A stretch of DNA of 64,000 bases, taken from contig NZ_CP009279.1 in the NCBI RefSeq assembly GCF_000758545.1, positions 3,348,001 to 3,412,000 of the forward strand, given 5' to 3'. The notes under the pieces are model-generated. The model saw nothing but the letters and a program-made list of their open reading frames with translations, made no database searches and had not been told where the DNA came from. The stretch comes from Paenibacillus sp. FSL H7-0737 (GTDB lineage Bacteria; Bacillota; Bacilli; Paenibacillales; Paenibacillaceae). The position numbers were made by a program, and so were the translations under genes. Positions 26,981 to 36,972 of this stretch are shown here, in pieces. Numbering within the stretch: the stretch's first letter is position 1; each line of letters opens with the position of its first letter.

Positions 26981-29440
26981 ATGCAAGAAAATACATTGAT
27001 AGCCTCGGATTTCAGGTTTTCAATTAATCTCCCTGAAGACGCTATCGCTTCCTGGCATCAAGAACTTGAGGTAATGTACATCTTGCAGGGAACTGGGGTA
27101 CTACAGTTGGATGACAATCAGTTTACCTATGAAGTTCAGCAGGATGACATTATTGTATTGAATAGCTACCAACTGCACGCTTTAAATATGAAAGGTTCGG
27201 GCAAGGCGCTATCGCTGTTTATCTCGCCGGCATTTTTGGCAGCTTTTTGTCCTGAGATTGAAAGTATAATTATAGAGTGTAAGTCTTTTCTATACCCTAA
27301 GGACGAACAAGCTCGCTTTAATGTAATCCGAAGTGAGTTCGCCAGTGTATTCCAGGCCTATTACAAAAACGAATCTCGTTTACCTATACTAATGCGTAGT
27401 CGTGTAGGTGTACTGCTGAACAGTCTAGTGCATACTTTTCTTGAGCAGAACAAGCAGAAGGATCCCTCCAAATCCTCAAGTAAGGAAAGATTGCGCAAAG
27501 CAACCGACTATCTCCACCGACATTATCGGGAAAATATTACTCTGAGTGGACTAGCCTCCACTATCTATTTAAGTAGCTCCTACCTGTCCCATTTATTTCA
27601 GAAACAGCTTGGCCTTACTTTTACTGCCTACCTTACAAATGTCAGACTGAGTCAGGCAGTGGCACTTCTTCGTAGTGAAAGAACGATCACGGACATCGCC
27701 TCAGAAGTTGGATTTCCAAGTACCAACGCTTTGATCGACGCCTTCAAACGGCGCTTTGGTGTTACACCAGGGCAATACCGTCTAGTAAATGAGCATGATG
27801 CGACAGATCCACAGGAGAACAGAATGGTCACAGCGGGATTTTCGACCGATTTCACTTCACTAATGCGGCATTTGCATCACAACGAGCACTCCATTGTCCA
27901 ACCTCAGGTCAATGAGGGATATGATCTTCATGTGGACACTGGCCGTAAGATTCGGACGCTGAGTCATAACTGGCGGACGTTGATTAATGCAGGTTACGCC
28001 AAGGATCTGTTGAATGGCGCGGTACAGGCGCAAATACGAAAGCTGCAAAAGGAGATTGGCTTTCGCTATATGCGCTGCAAAGGTCTGTTAGACGATGACA
28101 TGATGCTGTATGTCAGGAAAATGTCTGGTAGCGCAGATTATAACTTTGTTTATGTAGATGAGGTACTGGACTTCATGCTTTCAGTGGAGTTAAAGCCTTA
28201 TGTTGAATTTAGTTATATGCCTTCTGCATTAGCGAGGGAAGCCGTGTTTCCATTTAAGAGGCCAAGCATCCTTTCTATGCCTGAGCATCTTGACAAATGG
28301 CTCGACCTTGTGACTTCCCTTGTTAGGCATTTCATTGATCGGTATGGGATTGAGTCCGTGCGGGAATGGAGATTTGCTCCTTTTGTGAGTCCAGAGTTTT
28401 CAGGATATGGTGTGTTTACCATGGAAGAATACTGGGTGCTTTACCGTGAAACCAGCCACGCCATCCGTGCTATCGATCCGCAGCTACATATTGTTGGTCC
28501 AGGAAGCAACATTGATTCTAGTAATTTTATCAGCGAATTCCTAGTGTCTTGCAGTAAGGGGAATTGTTTGCCCGACTCTCTGGCTCTACGTGCTTATCAC
28601 AGCATCTTACCGGGTCAGGAAGACACTGGTCTTCAGCTCATGGCAGAGGATGAAGCTTTTCCACTTGCGGTAAGCGGCGATGAACAGTTTATGAAACACG
28701 CGTTACATAAGGTCAAAAAGCTGTTGCGTCAACGTGGTTTCGCTAGTCTGCCTGTGATTCTTGAAGAGTGGAGTAATAACATATGGCAGCGTGATTTGTG
28801 TAATGATACCTCCTACAAATCTGCTTTTCTTTTCAAAAATATTCTGGAGAATTACGACCACTTTGAGGCTATGGGATACTGGTCGCTCAGTGACCATATG
28901 GAGGAAATTGTTCCTTCGTCGGATCTTTTTCATGGCGGGTTTGGTTTATTCACTCGCGGAGGTTTGCCCAAAAGCTGTTATCGGGCGCTGCAATTGTTGC
29001 GTTATGCAGGAAGCGGTCTGATAGCTGAAGGTGATGGGTATTTTATAACTTCCTCGAAAGGTGAAATACAGATATTTCTATATAATTATTGTCATTATGA
29101 TACTCTATATCGCTACCGTCATACCACTCACTTGACTCAAACCGAACGTTACAACGTGTTCAATATACGCAATACCCGTCAGTATCACATTCGTCTAGAC
29201 GGCTTAACGCCGGGTGTTTATACAGAGCGAAGGTATTCAGTAGGTCCGGCTGGGGGAAGCGCCTTTGATGAATGGTTGAATATGGGGGCACCTAAGGACA
29301 TGCGTCCAGAAGAATGGTCTTATCTTGAAGGTCGGTCCCTGCCGTTATTTCAAATACGTTCGCTGCAAGTGACAGCAAATTTTGTGGTAAATGCTGTTGT
29401 ACAACCACATGAGGTACAAGTGATTAGATTAACACGTTAA
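26981..29440 (+). CDS. AraC regulator fused to a GH39-like domain
   Basis: 819 residues from ATG 26981 (AGGAGG upstream). Order: cupin sensor (residues 1-150, ASWHQELEVMYILQGTG), AraC double HTH (about 170-270, ITLSGLASTIYLSSSYLSHL, ITDIASEVGFPSTNALIDAF), then a GH39 beta-xylosidase-like TIM barrel and beta-sandwich (about 320-819). In GH39 enzymes the acid/base Glu lies in a WNEP motif. Here the equivalent is FVSP (Val469, Ser470), so that Glu is missing, while the nucleophile-like Glu596 (LEEWSNN) remains. The barrel is therefore probably a sugar-binding sensor, not an enzyme. It has no signal peptide, so it is cytoplasmic. Target genes are unknown; the adjacent esterase with a cre site or the GH2 gene are candidates. 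Confidence 0.85.
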   Translation: MQENTLIASDFRFSINLPEDAIASWHQELEVMYILQGTGVLQLDDNQFTYEVQQDDIIVLNSYQLHALNMKGSGKALSLFISPAFLAAFCPEIESIIIECKSFLYPKDEQARFNVIRSEFASVFQAYYKNESRLPILMRSRVGVLLNSLVHTFLEQNKQKDPSKSSSKERLRKATDYLHRHYRENITLSGLASTIYLSSSYLSHLFQKQLGLTFTAYLTNVRLSQAVALLRSERTITDIASEVGFPSTNALIDAFKRRFGVTPGQYRLVNEHDATDPQENRMVTAGFSTDFTSLMRHLHHNEHSIVQPQVNEGYDLHVDTGRKIRTLSHNWRTLINAGYAKDLLNGAVQAQIRKLQKEIGFRYMRCKGLLDDDMMLYVRKMSGSADYNFVYVDEVLDFMLSVELKPYVEFSYMPSALAREAVFPFKRPSILSMPEHLDKWLDLVTSLVRHFIDRYGIESVREWRFAPFVSPEFSGYGVFTMEEYWVLYRETSHAIRAIDPQLHIVGPGSNIDSSNFISEFLVSCSKGNCLPDSLALRAYHSILPGQEDTGLQLMAEDEAFPLAVSGDEQFMKHALHKVKKLLRQRGFASLPVILEEWSNNIWQRDLCNDTSYKSAFLFKNILENYDHFEAMGYWSLSDHMEEIVPSSDLFHGGFGLFTRGGLPKSCYRALQLLRYAGSGLIAEGDGYFITSSKGEIQIFLYNYCHYDTLYRYRHTTHLTQTERYNVFNIRNTRQYHIRLDGLTPGVYTERRYSVGPAGGSAFDEWLNMGAPKDMRPEEWSYLEGRSLPLFQIRSLQVTANFVVNAVVQPHEVQVIRLTR

Positions 29441-29457
29441 ATAGAGAATAGTATAAC

Positions 29458-29486
29458 AAGGATGACTTTAGTGTTGTCCTTTTTTG
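29458..29486 (+). terminator. Rho-independent terminator
   Basis: AAGGATGAC pairs with GTTGTCCTT (one G-U), followed by TTTT and further T-rich DNA. Ends the AraC-GH39 gene. Confidence 0.65.
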
Positions 29487-29521
29487 TTTTTTATATTGTA
29501 TTTTTGCTCTCGACATCATTT

Positions 29522-29537
29522 TTGAAATCGCTTTCAA
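29522..29537 (+). promoter_or_regulatory. CcpA cre box
   Basis: TTGAAATCGCTTTCAA fits the catabolite-responsive element consensus TGNAANCGNNNNCA and is nearly palindromic. It lies 142 bp before the esterase gene and implies carbon catabolite control. Confidence 0.6.
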
Positions 29538-29679
29538 TATTAATGATAAAAGAAGGATATAACAAAAGAAATAATGCGATATTTTTTCTGCAAACCCAAA
29601 CCTATAATTGAGTTATGGCAACCAATACAAATCGCCGCAAATCATTTTACCATACAACATTTGAAAAGGAGTAATCATC

Positions 29680-30792
29680 ATGGAACGTAAATATTCGCAA
29701 CAGCTTCTTACATCGATGCTAGAAAGGCAACATGTAATTAATGAAAATGGACTGGATATCCTGATTAAGCCTATTCCTGAAACCGATGAGCCTGGTGTAC
29801 TGGATCCTCGCTTTTATCAAAGTATGGAGTCAATCCTAAAAGGTTTCAAGGGAATGCTGGTTAAGATGATGTTGAAAGGCAGCCGAAAGAAAAATATCCA
29901 AAAAAGTGCAGCCCAAATGCGCAAGATGATGAATGGCGTGAACAGCATTCCGATTACTGAAGGTGTTGATGTGAGGCATGCTACCGTTCAAAACGGTAAT
30001 GTTGCTGTCCCGGTACGAATTTACACTTCGCAGAAGAAGAGTGGAGAGTTGCAGCCAGTGTTCTATTACATCCACGGAGGCGGTTTCGTAGCAGGAGGAC
30101 CCGAAGTAGTAGAGGAGATGTGCAAGCTTGTGGTTGCAAATACGGGCTGTGTATCGATTCAGGTTGATTACCGCTTAGCTCCGGAGAACCCATACCCCGC
30201 TGGGCTCGACGACTGTTATACCGTGTTGAAATGGATATATGCTCACGCCGAAGAATTTAATGGTGATCCGAATCGCATCTGTATTTCCGGTGATTCCGCA
30301 GGTGGGAATTTAGCCACGGTATGCGCAATGAAAGATCGGGATGAAGGAACGCAGATGGTAAAGGCACAGGCACTACTATATCCAAGCGTGGACGCAGCAG
30401 GTATGCAGGAACATATGCAGCGCAGAGATGTTTATGAAATATCCCCTTCTCAGGAAAAAGAAATTAGATCTATATTGGATCTGTTGAGCGGTGGTTTAGG
30501 AACTGTCGGCTTAGGTGAATATCTGGGCGTGCCCGATGATACAATCCCTTATGTGAGCCCGCTGCGAGGAGATCTGAAAGGGATGCCGCCTGTCATTATT
30601 TTGTTTGGCGAATATGACTTTCTGCGGATTGAGGATGATGCATATGCCTTAAAGCTGAAGGAGTCGGGCGTCAAAGTGAAAACGGTACGGTACAAAGGAC
30701 TTTCTCACGGCTTTGCCGATCAGGTGGGGGTCACACCGCAAGCGGAAGATAGTTTGATTGAAATTGGGAATTTCATGCTGGAGAATGTGTAA
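29680..30792 (+). CDS. Alpha/beta hydrolase, hormone-sensitive lipase-like esterase
   Basis: 370 residues. HSL-family marks: oxyanion motif HGGGFVAGG, DYRLAPENPYPAGLDD, nucleophile elbow GDSAGGN, acid in LFGEYDFLRIEDDA and catalytic His in GLSHGF. Cytoplasmic (no signal). Hydrolyses esters of short acyl groups; in this neighbourhood deacetylation of sugars is possible but not shown. Own transcript between two terminators with an upstream cre box. AAAGGAG precedes the ATG. Confidence 0.85.
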   Translation: MERKYSQQLLTSMLERQHVINENGLDILIKPIPETDEPGVLDPRFYQSMESILKGFKGMLVKMMLKGSRKKNIQKSAAQMRKMMNGVNSIPITEGVDVRHATVQNGNVAVPVRIYTSQKKSGELQPVFYYIHGGGFVAGGPEVVEEMCKLVVANTGCVSIQVDYRLAPENPYPAGLDDCYTVLKWIYAHAEEFNGDPNRICISGDSAGGNLATVCAMKDRDEGTQMVKAQALLYPSVDAAGMQEHMQRRDVYEISPSQEKEIRSILDLLSGGLGTVGLGEYLGVPDDTIPYVSPLRGDLKGMPPVIILFGEYDFLRIEDDAYALKLKESGVKVKTVRYKGLSHGFADQVGVTPQAEDSLIEIGNFMLENV

Positions 30793-30805
30793 TGAATTAT
30801 ATTCA

Positions 30806-30831
30806 AAAGCCGCTCATTGCGGCTTTTTTTA
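30806..30831 (+). terminator. Rho-independent terminator
   Basis: AAAGCCGC-TCAT-TGCGGCTTT stem followed by a T-run. Confidence 0.85.
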
Positions 30832-31022
30832 TTGTTCTGAAATTACTATTAAATCTTGTCATCAGGCACATTCATGCTCCGGCTATATTGTAAGTTTAGA
30901 CCTGTCGTCATTCAAATGAGTGTTAACCACTCTACTGAATTATCTGGCTTAATATGCTAAGCTTTATATAGTAGAGCATTATACTGCTAGAGTTCAGTGA
31001 TTACCATAATAGGAGTGATATT

Positions 31023-33827
31023 TTGCAGACAAAGATCAACCTAGAAGGCGAATGGAAGTTGCAATTGGATGAGACAAAACAGGGACTAACCTTGCCTTTT
31101 ACAGATGTTATCACACTGCCGGGAACAACGTCATACGCACGTAAAGGACCAAAGAACGAGGAAGTTTTAGTAAGCGCTCTAACCGATGAATATTTGTTTG
31201 AAGGGCAAGTCTGGTTTGCAAGAGAGGTATTCATTCCGGATGAGCTGGCTGGTAAGGCCTGCTATCTATTTTTGGAACGGACGAGACTTACGACGCTTTG
31301 GCTGGACAATACGGAGATCGGTAGCCGTAATAGTCTGAACACCCCGCATATATATGAATTGCCGAAGCTACAAGCTGGAATTCATACAATCACCGTCCGT
31401 GTGGACAATATCGATTACCCAACCAAAGGCGGACATTTGACTTCACAGGATACCCAGACCAACTGGAATGGAATTACCGGTCGTATGGAGCTTCAGTTCT
31501 ATGGGGAATCGCAGCTTACTAATATCCGATTGGAGTCGAATCTGACTGAACGTACGGTTCGTATTACAGCAATTTTGGACAGCAACAGTGAAACTACGCT
31601 TGCGGTGTCTGCCCAAAGCTTCAATAGTGAAGAGACACACGCGGTGGACGAGCGTGAGTTTCCTGTTTCACCGGGGCTTTTTTCCGTCGATTATGTGCTA
31701 GGACAAAACGCGTTGCTCTGGAGTGAAGGCGCTCCCAATCTTTATAATATAACCCTTGTTTTGAAAGACAGGGATGGACATATTACTGACCAACAGGAGC
31801 TTATCTTTGGTTTGAAGGAATTCCGAGCGGAGGGCGACAAGTTTACAATCAACGGAGAGAAAACCTTTCTCCGCGGCAAACATGACGGCCTGATCTTCCC
31901 GCTCACCGGCTATGCCCCAACTGATGTCGAGGAATGGGTAAGAATCCTTGGCATTTCCAAGTCCTATGGTATCAATCATTATCGCTTCCATACCTGCTGT
32001 CCACCGGAGGCTGCATTTACCGCTGCGGATATGCTTGGGATCTATATGCAACCAGAACTTCCATTCTGGGGTACAATCACGGAAAAAACCGATGATGGCC
32101 ATAATCAAGCAGAGCAGGATTATCTGATCAGTGAGGGTTATGCCATTCTCCAGGCCTTCGGCAATCATCCCTCCTTCGTGATGATGTCCCTTGGTAATGA
32201 GTTATGGGGCAGTAAAGCTAAAATTGATTCTTTCCTGAAGGACTATAAAGCGTTCGATAATCGGATTCTCTATACACAGGGCTCCAACAACCACCAATGG
32301 GTACCGGAAATTCTGGAACATGACGATTTCTTCAGTGGGGTACGCTTCTCCAGAGACCGACTATTTAGAGGCTCTTATGCCATGTGTGATGCACCACTAG
32401 GACATGTACAGACTGCCTTGCCGAGTACAATGAAGGATTATGATGATCAAATCGTACCTTTGGATCTCTTAGATGGAGAGAAGATCGAAGATACAGCTGG
32501 CGGTGAGATCCAGATTCAGTATGGTACCGAAGCCAAGACCGTGAAGGCAGATGAGGCATCCGGAGAATGGATACCGCATATTCCTGTTGTTTCGCATGAG
32601 ATTGGACAATACGCAACCTATCCAAATTTTGAAGAGATCGAAAAATATAACGGACCACTCAAGGCCGAGAATTTCAAAATTTTCCGTGAACGCTTGGAAA
32701 GTAAGGGACTGGGGCATTTAGCCGCTAAATACTTCGAATGTTCAGGTCAGCTGGCCGTAGCCTGTTACAAAGAGGAACTCGAGGCGGCATTCCGCTCCCG
32801 GCGGCTTGCCGGCTTCCAGCTCCTGGATCTCCAGGATTTCAGCGGTCAGGGAACAGCATTAGTAGGTGTCCTCGACGCCTTTATGGATTCCAAAGGAATG
32901 ATTAGCCCTGAGGAATGGCGAACCTTCTGTAATGATGCCGTTCTGCTGGCGAGATTTCCTAAGTATAACTATGTCTCCGGTGAACCGTTCGATGCTCATG
33001 TAGAGCTAAGCTGCTTCCGCAGCGGTTTGCCAGATACACTTGAATTACGTTGGGAACTGACTGTCGATAACGGTATTTTGGCAGAAGGGACAAGCGAGGT
33101 GAACGTTCCTGCAGGAACGAATTACATCAATATCTGCGATTTGGAAATAACGCTGCCTGTAGTTGACCGGATGAGTACAATCGTATTGTCTCTCTCGATA
33201 CAGGGGACAGATATTCGTAAGAGCTACGATCTATGGATTTACCCAGAAAAGAGCGGCAATATGCTGGAAGGCATCCATGTATTCGACAAGCTGTCTAGTG
33301 ATGCGCTTGCACTGCTGGAGCAAGGTGAGAACGTGCTGCTGATGCCGAAACCGGAAACTCTCCAAAATGCTGTCGAGGGTTATTACTGCACAGATTTCTG
33401 GTGTTACCCAATGTTCCGCTCTATCTCAGAGAGCATGAACCGGCCAGTTCCTGTGGGTACCATGGGGCTGTTAATTGATAACAGCCATCCTGTATTCCAC
33501 GAGTTCCCTACCGAGGAGTATTCAACATATCCATGGTGGAATATCGTTCAGCACTCAAAATCCATTATCATGGATGAAGCTGATCGAAGTTGGAATCCCG
33601 TGGTGCAGACCATCGACAATTTTGAAAGAAACCATAAGCTTAGTTTCCTCGTGGAATGCAGCGTAGGAGCAGGCAACTTACTAGTGTGCGCTTTAGATGC
33701 AGACAAGGTAAGCAATACGCCTGAAGGAAGACAGTTCTTATCAAGCCTTGCGGGTTACATGAAATCCGCAGCGTTCAAACCACAATACAAAGCAACTGTT
33801 AACGAGCTTCTTGAGTTAATCAAGTAG
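31023..33827 (+). CDS. Glycoside hydrolase family 2 protein
   Basis: 934 residues from TTG 31023, 7 nt after AGGAG. Order: N-terminal sugar-binding jelly roll (LEGEWKLQLDE, CYLFLERTRLTTLWLDN), immunoglobulin-like domain, TIM barrel with LRGKHDGLIFPLTG, acid/base Glu393 in SLGNELWG and probable nucleophile Glu526 in VSHEIGQY, then two C-terminal beta domains. No signal peptide, so it acts on imported oligosaccharides. The exact specificity (beta-galactosidase, beta-glucuronidase or other) cannot be read from the sequence. It lacks the regulon box found before the genes downstream. Confidence 0.85.
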   Translation: MQTKINLEGEWKLQLDETKQGLTLPFTDVITLPGTTSYARKGPKNEEVLVSALTDEYLFEGQVWFAREVFIPDELAGKACYLFLERTRLTTLWLDNTEIGSRNSLNTPHIYELPKLQAGIHTITVRVDNIDYPTKGGHLTSQDTQTNWNGITGRMELQFYGESQLTNIRLESNLTERTVRITAILDSNSETTLAVSAQSFNSEETHAVDEREFPVSPGLFSVDYVLGQNALLWSEGAPNLYNITLVLKDRDGHITDQQELIFGLKEFRAEGDKFTINGEKTFLRGKHDGLIFPLTGYAPTDVEEWVRILGISKSYGINHYRFHTCCPPEAAFTAADMLGIYMQPELPFWGTITEKTDDGHNQAEQDYLISEGYAILQAFGNHPSFVMMSLGNELWGSKAKIDSFLKDYKAFDNRILYTQGSNNHQWVPEILEHDDFFSGVRFSRDRLFRGSYAMCDAPLGHVQTALPSTMKDYDDQIVPLDLLDGEKIEDTAGGEIQIQYGTEAKTVKADEASGEWIPHIPVVSHEIGQYATYPNFEEIEKYNGPLKAENFKIFRERLESKGLGHLAAKYFECSGQLAVACYKEELEAAFRSRRLAGFQLLDLQDFSGQGTALVGVLDAFMDSKGMISPEEWRTFCNDAVLLARFPKYNYVSGEPFDAHVELSCFRSGLPDTLELRWELTVDNGILAEGTSEVNVPAGTNYINICDLEITLPVVDRMSTIVLSLSIQGTDIRKSYDLWIYPEKSGNMLEGIHVFDKLSSDALALLEQGENVLLMPKPETLQNAVEGYYCTDFWCYPMFRSISESMNRPVPVGTMGLLIDNSHPVFHEFPTEEYSTYPWWNIVQHSKSIIMDEADRSWNPVVQTIDNFERNHKLSFLVECSVGAGNLLVCALDADKVSNTPEGRQFLSSLAGYMKSAAFKPQYKATVNELLELIK

Positions 33828-34161
33828 GGGTTTGCTAAGACTCTTCATTGTATTTCATATGGATGAACAGAACACAGGGACAGTGATTCTTTATATACGA
33901 TGGACCGTTTAACAGCAGAGCAGCGATTCTCTAAGTCACGAGAGAACCGCTGCTCTTTTTGTGCTAGTCAGGAGGCAGACTTCAACTTCAACAGTGTAAT
34001 CATCCTCTAGCTTGTGAGAGTTTCGGACTCCAGTGAACCTATTGCTCAGAAAGAGGCTCCCCAGTGGCCTTTCACGGCTTGAGGGAACTCCTTTTTTCGC
34101 GTTCTACAAACGGCTTGGTTCTAGAATAGTTGTTTGTATTTATCTGCAACTGCGCAGATTA
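33828..34161. other. Non-coding region after the first GH2 gene
   Basis: About 330 bp without a convincing gene. It holds a terminator (33917-33961) and ends at the first regulon box. A small frame at 34033-34239 runs through the promoter and has no RBS or recognisable product. Confidence 0.5.
33917..33961 (+). terminator. Rho-independent terminator
   Basis: AGAGCAGCGATTCTCT pairs with AGAGAACCGCTGCTCT (one or two mismatches), followed by TTTTT. Confidence 0.85.
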
Positions 34162-34177
34162 ACAAACGATTTCACAG
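34162..34177 (+). promoter_or_regulatory. Regulon box 1 (candidate response-regulator site)
   Basis: ACAAACGATTTCACAG, first of six related 16-bp boxes in the window. A TATCAT hexamer (34211-34216) starts 49 bp later with no good -35. The cre-like box follows at 34244. The box lies about 150 bp before the GH2 beta-mannosidase gene. Confidence 0.65.
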
Positions 34178-34210
34178 GGTTAGGGGCCTTCGAAAATGAT
34201 AACCCGATGC

Positions 34211-34216
34211 TATCAT
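34211..34216 (+). promoter_or_regulatory. -10 element of the beta-mannosidase operon
   Basis: TATCAT, at the same distance from its regulon box as the TATCAT at 39269. The -35 position (CTTCGA) is poor, which suggests activator dependence. Confidence 0.5.
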
Positions 34217-34242
34217 TGGTAATGAAGCTGGATGAATAGAAT

Positions 34243-34256
34243 TGTAAGCGCATTAA
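34243..34256 (+). promoter_or_regulatory. cre-like box
   Basis: TGTAAGCGCATTAA, one base short of the CcpA consensus, located just downstream of the presumed transcription start. Confidence 0.5.
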
Positions 34257-34329
34257 CCGATGGCGCCAGATCCGTTCTTAGTCATGAACAGCGCCAAATT
34301 AAGCAGGATTTGGGGGAACGGGAGAAGAC

Positions 34330-36972
34330 ATGAAACAAATATTATTGAACGATCTAAAGTGGGAAGTCAAGGGGTACTGGCCTTGGGTGCCGTTAAAGGG
34401 CACCAGCATGGAGCTAGGGCAGGAATTGATGGGAGTTACAGACTGGATGCCAGCTACTGTGCCGGGTGGAGTTCATTATGATCTCTACAGACAGGGCTGG
34501 ATTAGCAATCCTTATGAAGAGTTGAACAGCTTAAGCTGTGAATGGGTAGAGAACCGTTGGTGGGTTTACCGCACGACTTTGAAACATCCTGAGCTGAAGG
34601 CATCCCGAGTTGAACTGGTCTTTCAGGGGCTAGACTATGAAGCAGCTGTTTACGCCGACAATATCCTGTTGGGTGAACATAAGGGAATGTTCGAACCTGC
34701 TGTATTTGATGTTACAGATCTCCTCTCGGAGCGGGAGAGTCTGGAAATCTCAGTGCTACTGAAGCAGGCACCGGATGAAATGGGTCAAATCGGCAAAACT
34801 TCGGCCACCTTTACGCAGAAGAGCCGTTTTAATTATAAATGGGATTTCTCCACCAGGTTAGTTAACGTCGGAATCTGGGATGATGTGGTACTGAGGGTTC
34901 ACCGGGATTGTTCTTGGCAAGACGTGTCGATCACTACAGATGCGGACCTTGGTGAAAATGACGGGCAGGTGTCTGGTCGAATTTCTATTCAGGCAAGCAT
35001 CAAACAGATGGCTGGTCCTGAACATACAGGAAGGCTGACAGCGAGCATCACTTGTTCTGATCCGAAGGGGAATCCGCTGCTGGTTCAGACGTACTCTGTT
35101 CTTGCGGGAGAAGTTGTGAACACGGAGCTCGAAATACCTGAACCTCAGCTATGGTATCCAAACGGTTACGGAGAACAACCGCTCTACAGCCTTGAGTTGA
35201 AGCTAATGGACGAAGACGATATGGAGCTCGATACACGAAGCTTACAGACAGGCATCCGCAAACTTAATTATATCCTTAATGAAGGAAGCCCCGACAACGC
35301 GCTACCTTATACGGTTGTGATCAACGGGTGCAAGATTTATATAAAAGGGGTAAATATGACACCCTTGGATCATCTCTACGGAAATGTGACGGTCGAACAG
35401 TATCAGCAGATGATCCATCTTATGAAAGCGGCACATATCAACCTAATTCGGGTATGGGGCGGTGGAATCATTGAGAAGAAAGCGTTTTACGACTTATGTG
35501 ATGTAAACGGCATTATGGTCTGGCAGGAGTTCATCCAATCGAGTTCTGGCATTGATAATATTCCATCCAAGCAGCCAGAGTTCCTGGAACTGCTGCGTAA
35601 GACGGCTTGCACCGCACTCTGCGACAAACGCAATCATGTATCACTAACGGTATGGAGCGGTGGAAATGAATTAATGAGTGAACCAAACAAGCCTTCAGAC
35701 CTCAGTGATTCCAATCTGGCGATGCTAAAGGGGCTGGTAGAGCAGTATGATCCGCAGCGGCTCTTTCTGCCGACCTCGGCATCTGGTCCGGTGGAGTATA
35801 TTACGGAAGCCAACGGCCAGGGGCATGATGTTCATGGCTACTGGAAGTATATGGGCAACCCCTATCACTACGAATTATATGGCAGTAACGATAATCTGCT
35901 GCATAGCGAATTTGGTGTGGACGGTCTGAGTTCTCTCAAAAGCCTAGAGAAATTTCTGAATGAAGCCAACCAGCAGCCTGTCTCGATGGAGAACAGCGCC
36001 GTATGGAGACATCACGGGGAGTGGTGGGATACGCTAAGCCGTGAAGAAGAAATGTTCGGTAGCATGAATGATTTGAAGCAGTTCTCTGCTTGCAGCCAAT
36101 GGATGCAGGCAGAAGGAATCCGCTTCGTGCTGGAGGCTAACCGTCGCCGCAAATTCCGGAACAGCGGCAGCATTGTCTGGCAGTTCAACGAGCCATGGCC
36201 GAATGTGTCTTGCACCAATCTTGTAGATTATTATGGTGAAACTAAAATGGCCTACCACTGGGTGAAACAAGCCTTCCGTCCGCAGCATGCTTCGCTAGAT
36301 TATCGCAGCCTACTTTTAACGCCTGGTACTAGATTTCATGGAAATGTATTCGTACATGGTGTGGATGGAAGCAAGGTAAAGGTTGATGCAGAAGTGCTAG
36401 ATGCAACGGGCAGAAGCCTATATCGGCAAACCTTCGAGGCAGAAGGAGACAAAGATCGTGCTGTCTGTGTTGGGGAGTTGAATTTCAGCGTGCCTGAGCC
36501 TGAGGATCTATTATATTTTGTCAGATTGTCATTCCGGAACATTGAAGAAGAATCGCAGCAAAATTTATATGTGTTCTCTACCGCTAACCAACATCTTTAT
36601 GCCCCAGCACTTGATCTTACAGGTGGCAACCTTCAGGTGCGGCAGGAAAGCTTATGGCAACCTACTGGTGTAGGAAAGATAAGTCACCAAGCTCACTTCA
36701 CTCTCCATAATACTGGTAGTGAAGTACTGTTACATGTACATGCAGAGGAGAAGGGGGACCGCTACTGGATGGAAGCAGAAGAACAGTTCCTCACCCTTTT
36801 TCCAGGAGAAAAAAGGACGGTGACGGTTACTTGCACACCAAAACTGTCGGGAGGATTTCTGGCTGGGGAGAATTACTGTAGTACCGACGGTCTGCCAGAA
36901 ATTAAATTTTGCTCGTTTCTGACAGCACATGGCGATACGATACCAGATGAAGGAGAAGGAATTTATGAGTAA
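34330..36972 (+). CDS. Glycoside hydrolase family 2, beta-mannosidase-like
   Basis: 880 residues. Typical beta-mannosidase opening (LNDLKWEVKGYW, MPATVPGGVHYDL, NRWWVYRTT), a sandwich domain, then the TIM barrel with IKGVNMTPLDHLYGNV, IRVWGGGIIEKKAFYDLCD, acid/base Glu447 in VWSGGNELMSE and nucleophile Glu527 in LLHSEFGVD. No signal peptide. It should release terminal beta-mannose (or a related sugar) from imported oligosaccharides. GGGAGAAG precedes ATG 34330. It overlaps the next gene by 8 bp and shares its operon. Confidence 0.88.
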   Translation: MKQILLNDLKWEVKGYWPWVPLKGTSMELGQELMGVTDWMPATVPGGVHYDLYRQGWISNPYEELNSLSCEWVENRWWVYRTTLKHPELKASRVELVFQGLDYEAAVYADNILLGEHKGMFEPAVFDVTDLLSERESLEISVLLKQAPDEMGQIGKTSATFTQKSRFNYKWDFSTRLVNVGIWDDVVLRVHRDCSWQDVSITTDADLGENDGQVSGRISIQASIKQMAGPEHTGRLTASITCSDPKGNPLLVQTYSVLAGEVVNTELEIPEPQLWYPNGYGEQPLYSLELKLMDEDDMELDTRSLQTGIRKLNYILNEGSPDNALPYTVVINGCKIYIKGVNMTPLDHLYGNVTVEQYQQMIHLMKAAHINLIRVWGGGIIEKKAFYDLCDVNGIMVWQEFIQSSSGIDNIPSKQPEFLELLRKTACTALCDKRNHVSLTVWSGGNELMSEPNKPSDLSDSNLAMLKGLVEQYDPQRLFLPTSASGPVEYITEANGQGHDVHGYWKYMGNPYHYELYGSNDNLLHSEFGVDGLSSLKSLEKFLNEANQQPVSMENSAVWRHHGEWWDTLSREEEMFGSMNDLKQFSACSQWMQAEGIRFVLEANRRRKFRNSGSIVWQFNEPWPNVSCTNLVDYYGETKMAYHWVKQAFRPQHASLDYRSLLLTPGTRFHGNVFVHGVDGSKVKVDAEVLDATGRSLYRQTFEAEGDKDRAVCVGELNFSVPEPEDLLYFVRLSFRNIEEESQQNLYVFSTANQHLYAPALDLTGGNLQVRQESLWQPTGVGKISHQAHFTLHNTGSEVLLHVHAEEKGDRYWMEAEEQFLTLFPGEKRTVTVTCTPKLSGGFLAGENYCSTDGLPEIKFCSFLTAHGDTIPDEGEGIYE

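Noticed and set aside
29637..29652. GCAAATCATTTTACCA upstream of the esterase gene resembles the regulon box
   Set aside because: Several consensus positions differ, and the esterase start codon lies only about 43 bp away, so there is no room for the -10 at the conserved distance.
31698..32168. 156-codon minus-strand frame within the first GH2 gene
   Set aside because: Antisense to a conserved TIM barrel region and without any family resemblance.
34033..34239. 68-codon frame before the beta-mannosidase gene
   Set aside because: It covers the regulon box and -10 element, lacks an RBS and ends before the cre box; better read as a control region.
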